Made by a program: the position numbers and the translations under genes | Shown here: positions 25,494 to 38,922 of the stretch, one piece after another | How the letters are laid out: the number at the start of each line of letters is the position of its first letter | Position numbering within the stretch: the stretch's first letter is position 1 | The notes under the pieces: model-generated | Seen by the model: only the letters and a program-made list of their open reading frames with translations | Databases searched by the model: none | Told to the model about the DNA's origin: nothing | Assembly (NCBI GenBank): GCA_018971945.1 | Contig: JAGWZH010000012.1 | Location: 1 to 48,178, forward strand | Source of the DNA: Alphaproteobacteria bacterium | GTDB taxonomy: Bacteria; Pseudomonadota; Alphaproteobacteria; Caulobacterales; Aquidulcibacteraceae | Reading direction: 5' to 3' | DNA length: 48,178 bases

Positions 25494-26444
25494 ATGCTTG
25501 ATCCCTCCCGTCTGCCCCGTGTCCGCGGCCAGCTGCTCTTGAACGAGCCCCTTGCGCCTTTCACCTGGTTTCGGGTCGGCGGGCCTGCCGATGCGCTCTT
25601 TTTGCCCGCGGACCCGCAGGATCTGTCGGACTTTCTCAGGGGCTTGCCTGAAGATATCCCGGTCGCCGTTCTCGGTGTGGGCTCCAATGTCATTATTCGC
25701 GACGGGGGCGTGGAGGGCGTGGTCATCCGCCTCGCCGGCAAGGCGTTCGGCGAGATCGTCGCCGAGCCCGGCGAGGGGGTTGTGGCCGCCGGGGCGGCGG
25801 CGTTGGACGCGAACGTGGCCCGGGCGGCGGCCAAAGCGGGCATCGCCGGCCTCGAATTCCTCGTGGGCGTGCCCGGGACCATTGGCGGCGCGCTGACGAT
25901 GAACGCCGGCTGCTATGGCCGCGAAACCAAAGATGTTCTCGTCGCCGCCTGGGGTTTTGACCGTACCGGCGAGATGCGGGTCTATGAAAACCAGGACTTT
26001 GGCTTTTCCTATCGCGGGAACGCCGCGCCCGGCGTTTTCTGGGTACAGGCGACGTTCCGAGGCGCGCCTGGCGAAACCGCGGCCATCGAAGCCAAGATGG
26101 CGGAGATCACCGCGATGCGCGAGGGCTCCCAGCCGATCCGAGAGAAAACCGGCGGGTCCACGTTCAAAAACCCCCCTGGCGACAGCGCCTGGAAACTCAT
26201 CGATCAGGCGGGCTTCCGAGGCGCTCGGCGCGGCGGCGCGCAGGTGAGCGAGAAGCATTGCAATTTTTTGATCAATACGGGCGAGGCTGCCGCCGCAGAC
26301 CTGGAGGACCTCGGCGAAGAGGTCCGTGCCGGCGTCAAGGCTGTTTGCGGCGTCGACCTGCAGTGGGAAATCAAGCGCGTGGGCCGAAAGGGCTCAAAGA
26401 CGCGCCCATCAGAGGCCCAGAGCGAGGACGATCCCTGCGCCTAG
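25494..26444 (+). CDS. murB: UDP-N-acetylenolpyruvoylglucosamine reductase
   Basis: An FAD- and NADPH-dependent enzyme that reduces the MurA product to UDP-MurNAc. The 316-residue product has [13 protein letters not shown], the FAD-binding [33 protein letters not shown], the FSYRGN segment and the catalytic Ser in [12 protein letters not shown], with C-terminal [15 protein letters not shown] chose the ATG at 25494; the frame extends to a TTG at 25401, but that part is not family-like. It stands at the head of the dcw genes here without murG/murC. The 3' end overlaps the minus-strand TIR-like gene by 36 bases. Confidence 0.96.
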   Translation: MLDPSRLPRVRGQLLLNEPLAPFTWFRVGGPADALFLPADPQDLSDFLRGLPEDIPVAVLGVGSNVIIRDGGVEGVVIRLAGKAFGEIVAEPGEGVVAAGAAALDANVARAAAKAGIAGLEFLVGVPGTIGGALTMNAGCYGRETKDVLVAAWGFDRTGEMRVYENQDFGFSYRGNAAPGVFWVQATFRGAPGETAAIEAKMAEITAMREGSQPIREKTGGSTFKNPPGDSAWKLIDQAGFRGARRGGAQVSEKHCNFLINTGEAAAADLEDLGEEVRAGVKAVCGVDLQWEIKRVGRKGSKTRPSEAQSEDDPCA

Positions 26445-26921
26445 TCCCGCGATGGCGACGAACTTCAAAACGAGCCCCGCAAGGATCAGGCCTTTGCCGC
26501 GGTCCGGGCTCTGCGTCTGCTCGGATGCGTTCGCGGCGACGAATGCGGCCGCGGGGGACGCGGAGGCGGCGGCCTCCGCCGGAACGCGGGGGGAATTGGC
26601 GCTTAAGGCCGACAATAGCGATCGCCATCCGCGGTGGTCGGGTCGGCCCCGCCAGGTCTGCAGATTGACGCTCCGCGCGCCGCGGATGAGCGGGGGTTCG
26701 CTCGCATCGAGGCGCGCCACGATGACCGGCTCGGCCGCCCGCCGCAGCCGCGGCGCGGCGTCAGCCGCTCGTGACCACAGAACAATCTGGGGCAGGGTTT
26801 GGGGCGCTGGATCGCTTAAGCGTGTCTCCACCACGTTGAAGCCTAGAGCCGCCAGCGCCTGGGCGATGGGCCGCGCGCGCGCCGCGTCCGCTTTGGCGTA
26901 ACTCACCACGATCTGGGCCAT
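26409..26921 (-). CDS. Small TIR-like protein with C-terminal membrane anchor
   Basis: A 170-residue protein. Residues 3-31 ([20 protein letters not shown] and following) match the first strand and helix of TIR domains. [18 protein letters not shown] (about 75-92) aligns with EPPIPFNMTQSADLSSWRG in the larger TIR protein at 41988-43664, so the two are paralogues. The central TIR part, including the W-X3-E catalytic Glu of TIR NADases, is missing. Residues 110-140 are an Ala/Pro-rich linker and 144-170 form a hydrophobic helix, giving a tail-anchored topology. GGAG lies 9 bases before the ATG. It is antisense to, and overlaps, murB. The function is unknown; NADase activity is unlikely. Confidence 0.75.
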   Translation of the reverse strand: MAQIVVSYAKADAARARPIAQALAALGFNVVETRLSDPAPQTLPQIVLWSRAADAAPRLRRAAEPVIVARLDASEPPLIRGARSVNLQTWRGRPDHRGWRSLLSALSANSPRVPAEAAASASPAAAFVAANASEQTQSPDRGKGLILAGLVLKFVAIAGLGAGIVLALGL

Positions 26922-27077
26922 TTAAGACCGCTCCCTAGCCGACGGAACAGAAGTCGGTCGGAGGCTTGACCGCGGTCCGCCCCGATCTTCAAGTCCCCGC
27001 GCTGGCGACAGCGGCGGATCAAGAGCGGGCGCCGAAGGGGCAGGCGCCGTCGCCTGTTCATAAGGCGCCAATGGACA

Positions 27078-27091
27078 TTGACAGGGGTCAA
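27078..27091. promoter_or_regulatory. Inverted repeat TTGAC-N4-GTCAA upstream of ddl
   Basis: TTGAC (27078-27082), AGGG and GTCAA (27087-27091) form a perfect 5-bp inverted repeat 119 bases before the ddl start in the 288-base gap between the small TIR gene and ddl. It could be an operator. No convincing -10 box at 16-18 bases was found for reading TTGACA as a -35 element. The rest of the gap shows nothing definite. Confidence 0.3.
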
Positions 27092-27209
27092 GCTTTGCCG
27101 GGGGCGGATATACCGAAACTTTACCACGAAACTGATTTCCGACGCATTCCCGCACAATTCTCCTTAACCTTGTCGCGCTTTTTGGAGTGCGAAAGAAGGA
27201 GAAGCGCGA

Positions 27210-28121
27210 ATGGCGCGGGTGGCGGTTTTACTGGGCGGGTTGAGCCCTGAACGTCCTGTCAGCCTGTCGAGCGGGGCCGGGGTGGCCGCCGCCTGCCAGC
27301 GGCTTGGGCATGACGTCGCCGAAATCGATCCGAAGGATCCGCTCTGGATGGAGGAGATCAAGGCCTTCGCGCCCGATATCGCCTTCAACGCCCTGCATGG
27401 CGAATGGGGCGAAGACGGCCGTATCCAAGGCGTGCTCGAATATCTTCGCATCCCCTACACCCATTCCGGCGTGCTCGCCTCCGCGATCGCCATGGACAAG
27501 GCGAAAGCCAAGGCGGTTTTGGCCCAGGCCGGTCTGCATTTGGCGCACGGCAAGACCATGGATCGGCGTGAGGCGGCGAGGGCCCACCCCATGCCGACGC
27601 CCTATGTCGTGAAGCCGAACGCGGGAGGGTCTTCGTTCGGAGTTTTCATCGTTCGTGAAGGCGCGAACCGGCCGCCAGAGCAGCTTCTTGAGCCCGATTG
27701 GAGTTATGGCGACGCGGTGATCGTGGAAGAGTTCATCGCCGGCAAAGAACTCACCGTCGCTGTGATCGGGGGGCGCGCGCTCGCAGTCACCGAAATCCTT
27801 CCAGCAGGCGAGTGGTATGATTTTGATGCGAAATACGCCGAAGGCGGCTCGCGGCATGAAATCCCAGCCAATCTGCCCGCATCGGTTTACGAGACCTGTC
27901 TCCGGCAGGCGGAGGCTGCGCACAACGCCTTGGGCTGCCGCGGCGTGACACGGAGCGACTTCCGATATGATCCGGCTCAGGATCGCTTGATCCTTCTTGA
28001 GGTCAATACCCAACCCGGCATGACGCCGACGTCGCTCGCCCCGGAACAGGCGGCGCTTGTGGGCATGGACTATGACGCGCTTGTCGCTTGGATGCTGGAG
28101 GACGCCTCATGCCCGCGGTGA
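27210..28121 (+). CDS. ddl: D-alanine--D-alanine ligase
   Basis: An ATP-grasp ligase that makes the D-Ala-D-Ala terminus of peptidoglycan precursors. The 303-residue product shows [67 protein letters not shown] and the metal/product loop [21 protein letters not shown] lies 8 bases before the ATG. ftsQ starts 13 bases before the ddl stop, the usual ddl-ftsQ coupling. It is intact. Confidence 0.96.
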   Translation: MARVAVLLGGLSPERPVSLSSGAGVAAACQRLGHDVAEIDPKDPLWMEEIKAFAPDIAFNALHGEWGEDGRIQGVLEYLRIPYTHSGVLASAIAMDKAKAKAVLAQAGLHLAHGKTMDRREAARAHPMPTPYVVKPNAGGSSFGVFIVREGANRPPEQLLEPDWSYGDAVIVEEFIAGKELTVAVIGGRALAVTEILPAGEWYDFDAKYAEGGSRHEIPANLPASVYETCLRQAEAAHNALGCRGVTRSDFRYDPAQDRLILLEVNTQPGMTPTSLAPEQAALVGMDYDALVAWMLEDASCPR

Positions 28122-28999
28122 AGCGCAGGCCCGCGCGGCGTCGCGGAGGTTCGCCGTCGCCTCCGCCGCCGCCGCCGCCATTTTCGCGGCTGGAGGCCAT
28201 TCATCGCGCCCACCAAAGCGGGGTGGGTCTCGCGCCCAACACCCCGCCGGCGAGGTCGCTTCTTGCGGGCGGGCTGTTGTTCAGCGGGGTCGCCATTGCG
28301 GGGGCGGCGTTTCTGGGTCCGCAACTTTATGATGTGCGCGAGGCGACCGCCGTCGCCATGGATGTCGCGGCCTCGACCGTGGGCATGCGGGTGCACGCGA
28401 TCGAAGCGCCTGGCCTTGATCCGGTCCGCCAAGACGAGATCCGCGAGATTGCTCTGCCCGAAGGGCGCCGCTCCATGTTGGCGGCCGATCCGCAGGACGT
28501 GAAGGCGCGGGTGGAAAGCCTCGACTGGGTGGCGCGAGCGGAGGTGCAGCGCTTGTGGCCGTCCACGGTGCGGATCGAGGTCGTGCGCCGCGAAGCCATG
28601 GCCCGCTGGCAGGAAAACGGCATGGTCACCTTGGTGGATGCTGCGGGGGAACGCGTGCACGAGGCCGGCGGGGTTTCGAGCGCGGGTCTGCCGCTTCTGG
28701 TGGGCCCTGGCGCGGGCCCCGCCGCGGAACCGATCCTGCGGGCGCTCGACAACCTGCCCGCCGTCCGTGACCGCCTCGTCGCGCTTGTCCGCGTTGGCGA
28801 CCGCCGCTTCGACGCGCGCCTCCAAGGCGGCGTCACGGTGATGTTGCCCGAAGAAGATCCTGCCGCCGCCCTCCAAGAATTGGAGGCTCTGCAAGACGCG
28901 CACCGCATTCTCGATCGGGCCCTTGCCCGCATCGACTTGCGCCTGCCGCACGTCATGGCCGTGACGCCTGCGGCCTCTTCCGCCCTGAATGGAGCATGA
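28109..28999 (+). CDS. ftsQ: Cell division protein FtsQ
   Basis: A bitopic division protein of 296 residues. A basic, Pro-rich cytoplasmic N terminus ([10 protein letters not shown] and a run of prolines) is followed by one membrane helix around [26 protein letters not shown] domain comes next ([45 protein letters not shown]), then the [18 protein letters not shown] region typical of FtsQ/DivIB. In the divisome it links FtsA/FtsK to FtsL/B. The ATG at 28109 has GGAGG 8 bases upstream and overlaps the ddl end. ftsA follows after 6 bases. Confidence 0.9.
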   Translation: MPAVKRRPARRRGGSPSPPPPPPPFSRLEAIHRAHQSGVGLAPNTPPARSLLAGGLLFSGVAIAGAAFLGPQLYDVREATAVAMDVAASTVGMRVHAIEAPGLDPVRQDEIREIALPEGRRSMLAADPQDVKARVESLDWVARAEVQRLWPSTVRIEVVRREAMARWQENGMVTLVDAAGERVHEAGGVSSAGLPLLVGPGAGPAAEPILRALDNLPAVRDRLVALVRVGDRRFDARLQGGVTVMLPEEDPAAALQELEALQDAHRILDRALARIDLRLPHVMAVTPAASSALNGA

Positions 29000-29005
29000 A
29001 GCCCT

Positions 29006-30325
29006 ATGGGAATGATGACTGTGGACCTGATGGGCGAACGAGGGCGCTGTGAGGAGAGCCGTGCGCCAACCAGCTGTGAAGAGCTTTCGCGGGCGTCCGT
29101 CGTCACGGCGGTCGACGTCGGCGTTTCGAAAACGGTCTGCGCGCTCGCGGTCATGAGCGGGGCGCGCGCCGACCTGATCGGAGCGGGCGTGATCGCCTCG
29201 CCAAACGCTGCGAGCGGGAAAGCCGCCGATTTCATCCAGGCGGTTCGCGCTCTGCGTCTCGCCGCCGATGAGGCCGAACGCAGCGCGGGCGTGGCCGTCA
29301 CCGAGGCTGTCGCGTCCTATTCCGGTCCCGATCTCGGCACCATCATTGTGGAAGGCCGCGTTCAGGCCAAAGCCGGCGTCGTCAGCGCCAAGGATGAGGC
29401 CAAAGCGGTGCAGGCCGCTGTCGCGGCGGCCCGCGATCCGGCCTATCGGATCCTGCACACGGCGGTCTTAGGCTTTCGCGTCGACGGCGGAGCCCGCGTC
29501 GCTGAACCGCGGGGCTTGGAGGGCCGGCGACTGGCGGCGGAAGTGGCGGTGGTTCGGGCGCCGACGGCTCATCTCGCGGCGCTGGTCCAGTGCGCGGGCG
29601 AGGCGGGGCTGGTCATCAGGCGTATCGTCGCGGGGCCTCTCGCAGCGGGACTTGCCGCTCTTGATCCGGACGATCGGGATGGAGCCCTCGTCATCGATCT
29701 GGGGGCGGGAGGCGTCGGCCTTGCGCTCTTTGGCGCGCAGGGCCTTGTCTACGCCTCCACTTTGAAAGGCGGCGGGGTGCGCGTCACGCGGTCTGTCGCC
29801 GCAGCCCTCGATACAAGTTTCGCCGCTGCGGAAAAGGCGAAAATTCTCTACGCCAGCGATTGCGGCCTCGCTGATCGGCGGGACACTGTGGAGACGCCGC
29901 GGCTTGGACCCGATGGCCGTTTGGAGCCCGCCCGGGTTCTGCGCCGCGCGATCCAAGATGCGGCGGGCGATCGACTGGACGCGATTTTCGCCGATGTGGC
30001 CCGGACCTTGCGCCGAGCAGGTTTTGCCTTACCCGCGCACGCGGTCTTGGTCGGTGGGGGCGCGCATCTCGCAGGAGCGGCCGAGATCGCCTCGGCGCGG
30101 TTGGGAGCGCCTGTCGTGGTAGGCGGGGTCTGCACCATACCCGGTTTGGAACAGGCGATGTCGTCAGCGCCTTTCGCCACAGCGGCGGGTTTGTTAAGGT
30201 GGATCGTGGAGACGCCGCCATCGGCGGCGCCGGCCTTGTCGTTCAGCGCTTCGTCCCGAAGATCTGCGCAGGGAGGGCAGGCCGCCCTCTTGCGGGCTTG
30301 GCGTTGGCTGCAAGAGAGTTTCTGA
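29006..30325 (+). CDS. ftsA: Cell division protein FtsA
   Basis: An actin-fold protein that tethers FtsZ to the membrane. The 439-residue product has the phosphate 1 region TAVDVGVSKTVCAL, the phosphate 2 region VIDLGAGGVGLALF, STLKGGGVRVTRSVAAAL and VLVGGGAHLAGAAEIA. It ends in the amphipathic targeting helix ALLRAWRWLQESF. The 30 residues before the actin core are longer than in most FtsA, and the start could lie at a later Met. It belongs to the ddl-ftsQ-ftsA-ftsZ run; a 99-base gap before ftsZ could hold an ftsZ promoter, though none is evident. Confidence 0.93.
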   Translation: MGMMTVDLMGERGRCEESRAPTSCEELSRASVVTAVDVGVSKTVCALAVMSGARADLIGAGVIASPNAASGKAADFIQAVRALRLAADEAERSAGVAVTEAVASYSGPDLGTIIVEGRVQAKAGVVSAKDEAKAVQAAVAAARDPAYRILHTAVLGFRVDGGARVAEPRGLEGRRLAAEVAVVRAPTAHLAALVQCAGEAGLVIRRIVAGPLAAGLAALDPDDRDGALVIDLGAGGVGLALFGAQGLVYASTLKGGGVRVTRSVAAALDTSFAAAEKAKILYASDCGLADRRDTVETPRLGPDGRLEPARVLRRAIQDAAGDRLDAIFADVARTLRRAGFALPAHAVLVGGGAHLAGAAEIASARLGAPVVVGGVCTIPGLEQAMSSAPFATAAGLLRWIVETPPSAAPALSFSASSRRSAQGGQAALLRAWRWLQESF

Positions 30326-30424
30326 CCGCCTTCATTTCGCGCCGGTTCGCACTGGAAATCGCCGCGCTGTGCGCCACACTGTTTGATGCGGTGAGAATCA
30401 CCGTCGCGCTTGGGAGCCGATCAC

Positions 30425-31807
30425 ATGTCCGAGCCTCTGCCGTTCCCGGCCAATGGCCTCGCTGCTCCTTTGGAGCCCAGGGAGCTTCGTCCGCGCATCG
30501 TGGTTTTCGGCGTCGGCGGCGCGGGCGGGAACGCCGTCAACAACATGATTGAGGCCAAGCTCCAGGGCGTGGAGTTCGTGGTCGCCAATACCGACGCGCA
30601 GGCCCTCACGCGCTCGCGGGCGGCGCGCCGCCTGCAATTGGGCGTTTCGATCACCGAAGGGCTTGGCGCAGGCGCCAGGCCTGAAGTGGGTCGGGCGGCA
30701 GCCCAGGAAAGCCAATCCGAAATCGTCGAGCTGCTCGATCGCGCCCACATGGTGTTTGTCGCCGCCGGCATGGGCGGGGGGACTGGGACGGGGGCTGCGC
30801 CGGTCATCGCCAGGGCGGCGCGGGAGCGCGGCGTCCTCACGGTCGCTGTGGTGACCAAGCCGTTCCATTTTGAAGGCCAGCGCCGCATGCAGCTGGCCGA
30901 AGAGGGCGTGCAGGAACTCCGCAAGCATGTGGACACCTTGATCGTCATCCCCAATCAGAACCTGTTCCGCATCGCGAACGAGCAGACGACTTTCGCCAAA
31001 GCGTTCCATTTGGCCGATCAGGTGCTCTATTCTGGCGTTCGCGGGGTCACCGACCTCATGGTCATGCCAGGGCTCATCAATCTCGACTTCGCCGATGTTC
31101 GTACGGTCATGGCCGAGATGGGCACCGCCATGATGGGGACGGGAACGGCCACAGGCCCCAACAGGGCGTTGGACGCCGCGCACGAGGCCATCACCAATCC
31201 GCTTCTCGACATTGTGTCGATGAAGGGCTCCAAGGGCGTTCTGATCAATATCACCGGCGGCTTCGATATGACCCTTTATGAGGTCGACACTGCCGCCAAC
31301 GCCATCCGCGCCGAGGTCGACCCCAACGCCAATATCATTCTCGGTTCTACCTTCGATCAAGAGATGGAAGGCGCGATGCGCGTGTCGGTCGTGGCCACGG
31401 GCATCGATGATGAACAGATCGTCGCTCAGCAAACCGTGGTTCAGCCACCCAGGCCCCGCGCCGAGATCGGCGGCCGAACCGTCGCAGCCGCGGCCCCTGC
31501 GCCTGCGCCCGCGCCCGAGCTCGCCCCCCCTGTTGGAGAGACCCCCCCCGAACGTCCCGTGTTTCAAGGCCCTCCAACCTCGGCGCCGGCGTCTGACACT
31601 GACCGCAAAGGCGGGTTCAGGGTTTGGGGCTGGATGCGCGGGCATGGCGGCCAGGGTGAAGTCTCTGAACCCGTCCCATCTGCAATGACGGACGAGCCGC
31701 GCCAGCCGGAAGAGCGCCCCCGTCTTGATCAGGACGCGGAAGACGAGCTTGAAATTCCGCCTTTCCTGCGGCGGCAAATTCATCCCCAGGGCGGCTCAGG
31801 CTTCTAA
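30425..31807 (+). CDS. ftsZ: Cell division protein FtsZ
   Basis: Tubulin-like GTPase that forms the Z ring. The 460-residue product has [23 protein letters not shown], the GTP signature [12 protein letters not shown] (115-126), the synergy-loop region [11 protein letters not shown] and a Pro/Ala-rich linker from about residue 340. The conserved C-terminal peptide [12 protein letters not shown], which binds FtsA and other partners, is followed by 9 extra residues. The linker is shorter than in Caulobacter FtsZ. The ATG at 30425 has GGGAG upstream; a TTG at 30410 is an alternative. The TAA stop overlaps the TAG of the convergent TPR gene (CTAA). Confidence 0.97.
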   Translation: MSEPLPFPANGLAAPLEPRELRPRIVVFGVGGAGGNAVNNMIEAKLQGVEFVVANTDAQALTRSRAARRLQLGVSITEGLGAGARPEVGRAAAQESQSEIVELLDRAHMVFVAAGMGGGTGTGAAPVIARAARERGVLTVAVVTKPFHFEGQRRMQLAEEGVQELRKHVDTLIVIPNQNLFRIANEQTTFAKAFHLADQVLYSGVRGVTDLMVMPGLINLDFADVRTVMAEMGTAMMGTGTATGPNRALDAAHEAITNPLLDIVSMKGSKGVLINITGGFDMTLYEVDTAANAIRAEVDPNANIILGSTFDQEMEGAMRVSVVATGIDDEQIVAQQTVVQPPRPRAEIGGRTVAAAAPAPAPAPELAPPVGETPPERPVFQGPPTSAPASDTDRKGGFRVWGWMRGHGGQGEVSEPVPSAMTDEPRQPEERPRLDQDAEDELEIPPFLRRQIHPQGGSGF

Positions 31808-33531
31808 CCCGCCGTCGCCGCCAGGCGGTCGCGCAGGGCGAGGTCCTGGGCCGTGGCGTGGCCCTTGGCGATCATGGCCTCCAGAAGACGAAGGGCCTCG
31901 GCCCTGTGGGCGCCGGCGTCGGCCTCCCGCAAACCCGCCAGATGGCAGCGCACAATCGCGTTGAAACGCTGGGCTGTGGGATCGTCCGGGACCATCAAGA
32001 GGTCCTCCTGGGCCAAGGCGAGTTCGTCTTCAAAGGCGGCGCGGGCCTCTTGGCGTTCGTTGCGGGCGAGCGCGGCGAGCGCCACGCGCTCCAATGATAG
32101 AGCCACCTGACGGCGGAGGATGGGATCAGCGCCGTCATCAGCGAGAAGCCCCAGCCGCAGACGCAGGCTTTCCTTGAAGGCGGAGCGGGCGGCCTCGAGG
32201 TCGCCTTGCGCCAAGGCCGCCTCGCCGAGTTTGGAGGCGCTGACCGCGAGGGCGCGCTTGTGAGCGGCGCCGCCGTGGGCCGAGGCGGCCCGGCGCAGCC
32301 TGAAGCTCTCAATATAGGCCGCACGCGCGGCGGCGGCTCGCCCTTGGGCAAGGGCGACGTCGCCCAGCCGGTCATGGGCTGTGGCGAGCGCCAATGTCCA
32401 GGGGCCCGTTTCGCTGGCGAAGGCGGCGCACCGAGCCTGGGCGTCTTGGTAATGACCGGCGGCGGCGGGGAGATCCTTGGCTTTAAAAGCCACATCGCCA
32501 GCAAGAACCGCTGTGGCGGCGCGCTCGCTTGCAAGGCCGTTATGGCTGGGATTGTGTCGCAACAGAGTGTCTAGCAGCGATGTCGCTTGGTTCAACCAGG
32601 CTGCGGCGTTGGATCCCGGTCCAAAGCGCACATCGAGTTCAGCACGGCGCTTGAGCGCGCGCGCCAGTTCGCGCGCGGCGACCGTGTCCTCCGGCCGCCG
32701 GGTCGCGAGGAGCCCAAGCCTGCCAATGGCGGCGTCCGCCGCCGCGATGGCGCGCTGGGTCTCGCCAAGCGCCTCCGCGATCAGGCTTTCCTTGAGGCGC
32801 GCGGCGGCGAGGTTGCGCAAAGCGGGGTCGTCCCGGTTTCGGGCCGCAGCCTCAGCCAAAGGCGCAAGGCGGCCCATCCACGCCTCTGCAGAGGCGATGT
32901 CGCCCTGAGCCAGCGCCACATCAATCCACCGATCGATGCAAGCGCGGGCGTCGGCGGACAGGGCTGGATTGTCGGGCCTTTGCTGCTGCAGGGCGTCCAA
33001 AAGCGCCGCCGCTTTGGGCAGGGTCTTCGCCGCAGTCGCCACATCGCCTCGGAGAAGCGCGATGTCCGTCAGCCGCAGATTGAGCCGGGCGATAGCGTGA
33101 AGACAGTCCTGATCGATGGGGTCGCGGCGGAAGATCCCGTCAAAGAGCTGCGCTGCGGCTTGGAAGGCGTCCGCAGCCTCATCAAGCGCCTCTGCGCCCA
33201 AGGCGATTTCACCCAAAAGAAACGCCGCGTCCGCGCGCACGCTTTCGTCCAGAGCGCTGCGAAAGGCCTCCGCTGCGAGAACCCGCGCTTCCGCCAAGGC
33301 GCCCCGTTTAGCGAGTTGGGCGCCCGCAGCGATCGCGGCCCGCCCGTCCAGCGGATCAAGCGCCGCCGCCAGTCGGTATGCGTCGAGAGCCTTCGCGCTG
33401 TCCCGCGGCGCGGCGAGGTCGCCCGCCTGCATGGCGGCCTGGAAGCGCTCCGTCCTCGGCGCAGCAGCATCCCGCGCCCGGCCAATAAGGGCCGCATAGG
33501 CGCTGTCGAAGGGGGATGGCGAACGGGGCAT
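31804..33531 (-). CDS. TPR-repeat protein between ftsZ and lpxC
   Basis: A 575-residue, Ala-rich, all-helical protein built of tetratricopeptide-like repeats: [20 protein letters not shown] near the N terminus, [17 protein letters not shown], then [34 protein letters not shown] and [20 protein letters not shown] in the C-terminal half. No signal peptide, membrane helix or catalytic domain is visible, so it is probably a cytoplasmic scaffold. It is encoded antisense inside the dcw cluster and its stop overlaps the ftsZ stop by 4 bases. Unlike the flanking genes it has no obvious ribosome site. The function is unknown. Confidence 0.8.
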   Translation of the reverse strand: MPRSPSPFDSAYAALIGRARDAAAPRTERFQAAMQAGDLAAPRDSAKALDAYRLAAALDPLDGRAAIAAGAQLAKRGALAEARVLAAEAFRSALDESVRADAAFLLGEIALGAEALDEAADAFQAAAQLFDGIFRRDPIDQDCLHAIARLNLRLTDIALLRGDVATAAKTLPKAAALLDALQQQRPDNPALSADARACIDRWIDVALAQGDIASAEAWMGRLAPLAEAAARNRDDPALRNLAAARLKESLIAEALGETQRAIAAADAAIGRLGLLATRRPEDTVAARELARALKRRAELDVRFGPGSNAAAWLNQATSLLDTLLRHNPSHNGLASERAATAVLAGDVAFKAKDLPAAAGHYQDAQARCAAFASETGPWTLALATAHDRLGDVALAQGRAAAARAAYIESFRLRRAASAHGGAAHKRALAVSASKLGEAALAQGDLEAARSAFKESLRLRLGLLADDGADPILRRQVALSLERVALAALARNERQEARAAFEDELALAQEDLLMVPDDPTAQRFNAIVRCHLAGLREADAGAHRAEALRLLEAMIAKGHATAQDLALRDRLAATAG

Positions 33532-33614
33532 GAGGGACGGGCACGCTATCTCTTTGGCCCGGCGGATGCCAAGCTCAGGTGCGCAGCGACCTCTTCTGGC
33601 TTATGTTCACATTC

Positions 33615-34490
33615 ATGAGCGCGCGACCTCAACGCACCATCGCTGCCCCAGCCCGCCTGGAGGGCGTCGGGGTGCATTCCGGCCTTCGGGCGACGATCGT
33701 GTTTCGTCCCGCGGCGGAAGGGACAGGGGTGCGGTTTGTGAGGGCTGATCGCCGCCACGCGCCAGGGCCTATTCCAGCCCGGGTGGAGGCTGTCGCGGAC
33801 GCGCGTCTTGGCACCACCTTGCGCAGCCCCGACGGGGCGGAAGCGGCGACCGTGGAACATGTTCTTGCGGCGGTCTTCGGCCTGGGGATCGATAATCTCG
33901 AGATCGTTCTCGAAGGGCCGGAGGCGCCGATCATGGACGGATCCGCAAGGCCCTATGCCGAAGCGCTTCTGGCGTCAGGGCTTCACGATCAAGCCGTTCC
34001 GGCCGAGGCGATCGAGATCGTGCAGCCTGTTTTTTTGGAGCAGGCGGATCGGCGCGCGGCGCTCTTGCCCGGGGCCCAGAGCGAAGCGCTCGAACTTTCG
34101 GTGGGCATCGTCTTTGACGATCCCGCCATCGGGACGCAAAGCCTCGAGCTGCTCCTCACCCCAGAGGTCTTTTTGACCGAGATCGCTCCGGCGCGCACTT
34201 TCGGATATCTGAGAGACTGGGCGCCCATGCAGCGGCAAGGCCGAGGATTGGGATCGTCTTTGGAAAACAGCATTGTGATCGATGCTGGCCGGGTTCTGAA
34301 CCAGGAAGGCCTGCGCTTCCCGGATGAGTTTGTCCGCCACAAGGCGTTGGACCTTATTGGCGATCTTGCGCTCCTGGGCGCGCCGATCATCGGCCGGTGC
34401 GAAGCGCAGCGGCCCGGACACGCGCTGACGACGGCCTTGATGCAGGCGATGCTCGCGCAGCCGCATTGCTGGCGGCGGCGACCGCTTTAG
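33615..34490 (+). CDS. lpxC: UDP-3-O-acyl-N-acetylglucosamine deacetylase
   Basis: Zinc deacetylase at the committed step of lipid A synthesis. The 291-residue product has QRTIAAPARLEGVGVHSG, TVEHVLAAVFGLGIDNLEI (first Zn His), EVFLTEIAPARTFGYLRD, GLGSSLENSIVI and FVRHKALDLIGDLALLG (second Zn His and Asp). The end PGHALTTALMQAML contains the catalytic His. I chose the ATG at 33615; ATG 33603 or GTG 33579 in frame are alternatives without a better ribosome site. Its order after ftsZ is canonical apart from the intervening TPR gene. Confidence 0.95.
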   Translation: MSARPQRTIAAPARLEGVGVHSGLRATIVFRPAAEGTGVRFVRADRRHAPGPIPARVEAVADARLGTTLRSPDGAEAATVEHVLAAVFGLGIDNLEIVLEGPEAPIMDGSARPYAEALLASGLHDQAVPAEAIEIVQPVFLEQADRRAALLPGAQSEALELSVGIVFDDPAIGTQSLELLLTPEVFLTEIAPARTFGYLRDWAPMQRQGRGLGSSLENSIVIDAGRVLNQEGLRFPDEFVRHKALDLIGDLALLGAPIIGRCEAQRPGHALTTALMQAMLAQPHCWRRRPL

Positions 34491-34569
34491 GGATTCGGTT
34501 GGGCCCCCGCGCAAAGCCAGGGGGACGCTGCGCGCGTCAGCATGGCGGCCTGGCCCAAAAACGCCCCGT

Positions 34570-34591
34570 CAGACGCAGACACAAGCGTCTG
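34570..34591 (+). terminator. Hairpin downstream of lpxC
   Basis: CAGACGC (34570-34576), an 8-base loop and GCGTCTG (34585-34591) form a perfect 7-bp stem 79 bases past the lpxC stop, in the convergent gap before the XRE gene end. No U-tract follows, so it may be a Rho-dependent or attenuating structure. The rest of 34491-34749 shows nothing recognisable. Confidence 0.35.
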
Positions 34592-34749
34592 AACCGATGT
34601 CGCCTCATCGAGGCGGGCCTATGGCGTCGTCTGGCGTCTTCCAGGCCAAGCCCGCTCCGTCATCGCTGATGCAGCTTGTTTGAGCCTTTTGGGACCCCAG
34701 TCACGCGCCGACCGAGCCCGATAAGCCCACCAAGGTCTGGTCCGGCCTT

Positions 34750-35241
34750 CTAGCGGCCGTCGTCGCGATCGCCGCCGGCGCGGGCATGCGTATTCACGCC
34801 ATTCCCGTAACCGGCGCCGTTCTCCTTCAGACCGGCTTGGCTCTGATCGGTTTCCGGGGAGGCCGCCAAAGCCTTCAGAAGACCCAAGACAGCGGTGCGC
34901 AAGGCCGGGTCCTGAATTTGGTGCAAAGAGCGCACGGTCTCGATGGTGGCGCGGTTGGCCCAGGCTGAGCCGTCGTCGCCGAAATCAATGCCTAGTCCGT
35001 CGAAAAAGAAACTGATGGGGACCTCGAGGCGCTGCGAAATCTGAAAAAGGCGCCCCGCGCTGACGCGGTTGGCGCCGGTCTCATATTTTTGGATCTGCTG
35101 GTAGGAGATATCCAACGCGTCAGCGAGTTGTTCTTGGGTGTAACCAAGGATCGTACGCCGGCGTCGAATGCGGTCCCCGACATGATGATCGATCCGCGCC
35201 GCATGCCGCGCGCCTTTGAACCGGACGTCGTCCACGCTCAT
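34750..35241 (-). CDS. XRE-family helix-turn-helix transcriptional regulator
   Basis: A 163-residue DNA-binding protein. The HTH_3 domain spans roughly residues 22-80 (IRRRRTILGYTQEQLADALD, SYQQIQKYETGANRVSAGRL), followed by FQISQRLEVPISFFFDGL. The C-terminal half (VRSLHQIQDPALRTAVLGLL) is typical of the alphaproteobacterial family, then a Gly/Asn-rich tail. I prefer the ATG at 35241, although GGAGG stands very close to it. In-frame ATGs at 35289 and 35316 are alternatives. It is divergent from bamD, with a 298-base shared regulatory gap that shows no clear operator, and lies between lpxC and bamD where recN or nothing is usual. Confidence 0.85.
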   Translation of the reverse strand: MSVDDVRFKGARHAARIDHHVGDRIRRRRTILGYTQEQLADALDISYQQIQKYETGANRVSAGRLFQISQRLEVPISFFFDGLGIDFGDDGSAWANRATIETVRSLHQIQDPALRTAVLGLLKALAASPETDQSQAGLKENGAGYGNGVNTHARAGGDRDDGR

Positions 35242-35539
35242 TCCTCCCGCTTCGCCTGCAACAGGCGACGCTCCTGTTGGCGGCCGCATAGAACGGCCGC
35301 TGATCGGCTCCCCCATCAACTCAAGTCTTGTTTGATGACTATTTATGTCGGTTTGTGTGATGGTCAATGCCCATATGCCCCCACAGGTTTTAAGGTCACT
35401 CCGTCTGAGCCGCCTGCTTTTCGCCGCCCCTCGGGTCATGTATGGCTGGGGAGAAGTCCCATTTGGAGATTCCTTCCTGCGGGGCGGGCTCTGGTCTCGC
35501 TTTTGTGCGCTTGAAGGGAATCGTGCGAGGCGAACTGCT

Positions 35540-38816
<3,277 letters not shown>

Positions 38817-38922
38817 TCGGCGCACAACCTTGGCGAGCGTGCGTCTCGGTCTATCTCTTTCAAGTCCTCCCACCCCCGGAAGGAACCCGCGCACGCCCCG
38901 ACAGGGCGAGAAAGACGATGGC

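Noticed and set aside
28070-29458. 462-codon minus-strand open frame over ftsQ/ftsA
   Set aside because: Low-complexity antisense reading of well-supported division genes.
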